DNA from: an uncultured Porphyromonadaceae bacterium
GTDB taxonomy: Bacteria; Bacteroidota; Bacteroidia; Bacteroidales; Muribaculaceae
Direction: 5' to 3'
DNA: 7,633 nt
Assembly: GCA_947174735.1 (NCBI GenBank)
Contig: CAMWKC010000098.1
Location: 1-7,633, forward strand
The stretch's first letter is position 1, and each line of letters opens with the position of its first letter. Of the stretch, positions 7,510 to 7,633 are shown piece by piece. The notes under the pieces were generated by a model. It was not told where the DNA came from, searched no databases, and worked only from the letters and a program-made list of their open reading frames with translations. The translations under genes and the position numbers were made by a program.

Positions 7510-7633
7510 ATGAAAAGAAATTTTCTGACAGCAGTTACTTTTATATTGGGTTGGGGTGCTCTTTCTGCCTCAACCCACTATCAGGGTGACTTCAATGATG
7601 ACGGTAAGGTAAATCTCGCTGACATGGTGATAT
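7510..7633 (+). CDS. N-terminal part of a secreted protein with a dockerin-like calcium-binding loop (3'-truncated)
   Basis: Forty-one codons are visible from ATG 7510 to the window edge, with no stop. The first residues form a Sec signal peptide: MKRN, then a hydrophobic run TAVTFILGWGALSAS, with cleavage likely near residues 20-22. There is no lipobox Cys, unlike the two preceding genes. Immediately after comes GDFNDDGKVNLADMV, which matches the dockerin type I / EF-hand-like loop D-x-N-x-D-G-x-x-N-x-x-D (Asp27, Asn29, Asp31, Asn35, Asp38). A full dockerin has two such loops; only the first fits in the window. The start follows gene 3 by 14 A/T-rich bases without a Shine-Dalgarno. Its operon position suggests a partner of the fimbrillin and protease genes. 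The rest of the protein, and so its function, is unknown. In Bacteroidales such motifs occur on many non-cellulosomal secreted proteins. Confidence 0.85.
   Translation, partial: MKRNFLTAVTFILGWGALSASTHYQGDFNDDGKVNLADMVI
7547..7577 (+). other. Possible mRNA hairpin in the signal-peptide codons of the fourth gene
   Basis: TGGGTTGGGG (7547-7556) can pair with CCTCAACCCA (7568-7577) over 10 base pairs, with one G·U pair and an 11-base loop. It begins 37 bases after the start codon. No T-run follows, so it is not a standard terminator. It may slow early translation or be a chance product of the Gly/Trp codons. Low confidence in any function. Confidence 0.3.

Noticed and set aside
7585..7633. Cellulosome component, based on the dockerin-like loop
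   Set aside because: Dockerin-like loops are widespread in non-cellulosomal Bacteroidales proteins, and no cohesin or glycoside hydrolase is visible.

Overview
The window looks like a chromosomal piece of a gut- or mouth-type Bacteroidales (Bacteroides, Prevotella or Muribaculaceae-like). This rests on protein content: three fimbrillin-like (Mfa/FimA-type) domains, two BspA-type leucine-rich repeat arrays, two BACON domains, lipoprotein signal peptides, and A-rich translation starts mostly without a Shine-Dalgarno sequence. The genus cannot be fixed from the sequence alone.

Four genes lie on the + strand with almost no space between them, so one mRNA is likely. (1) Positions 1-3185 hold the 3' part of a large gene whose reading frame is open from base 3. 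(2) Positions 3182-6628 hold a complete 1148-residue paralogue of gene 1, starting in a 4-base ATGA overlap behind a strong GGAGG. (3) Positions 6635-7495 hold a complete 286-residue stand-alone fimbrillin-like lipoprotein, 6 bases later. (4) Position 7510 to the window end holds the first 41 codons of a secreted protein that begins with a dockerin-like calcium loop, 14 bases later. No promoter, terminator, RNA gene, mobile element or CRISPR array is visible. The promoter probably lies upstream of the window and the operon end downstream. No stretch over 14 bases lacks a gene.

The main point is the architecture of genes 1 and 2: lipobox (seen in gene 2), fimbrillin-like domain, BspA leucine-rich repeats, BACON domain, then a C-terminal M64-type ('IgA peptidase' family) metallopeptidase domain. 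It joins a pilus-type or surface-anchoring module, two likely binding modules and a protease in one chain. Both paralogues carry HEAGGH (HExxxH) in place of the expected HExxH zinc motif. The motif is a one-residue expansion that resembles the HExxGH of dipeptidyl peptidase III (family M49).

A working model, which is inference, is a surface-displayed or pilus-associated adhesin-protease pair, co-expressed with a small fimbrillin and a dockerin-bearing secreted partner, that binds and cuts a host or dietary (glyco)protein. The substrate is unknown. Homology to the M64 family does not show that these proteins cut IgA.
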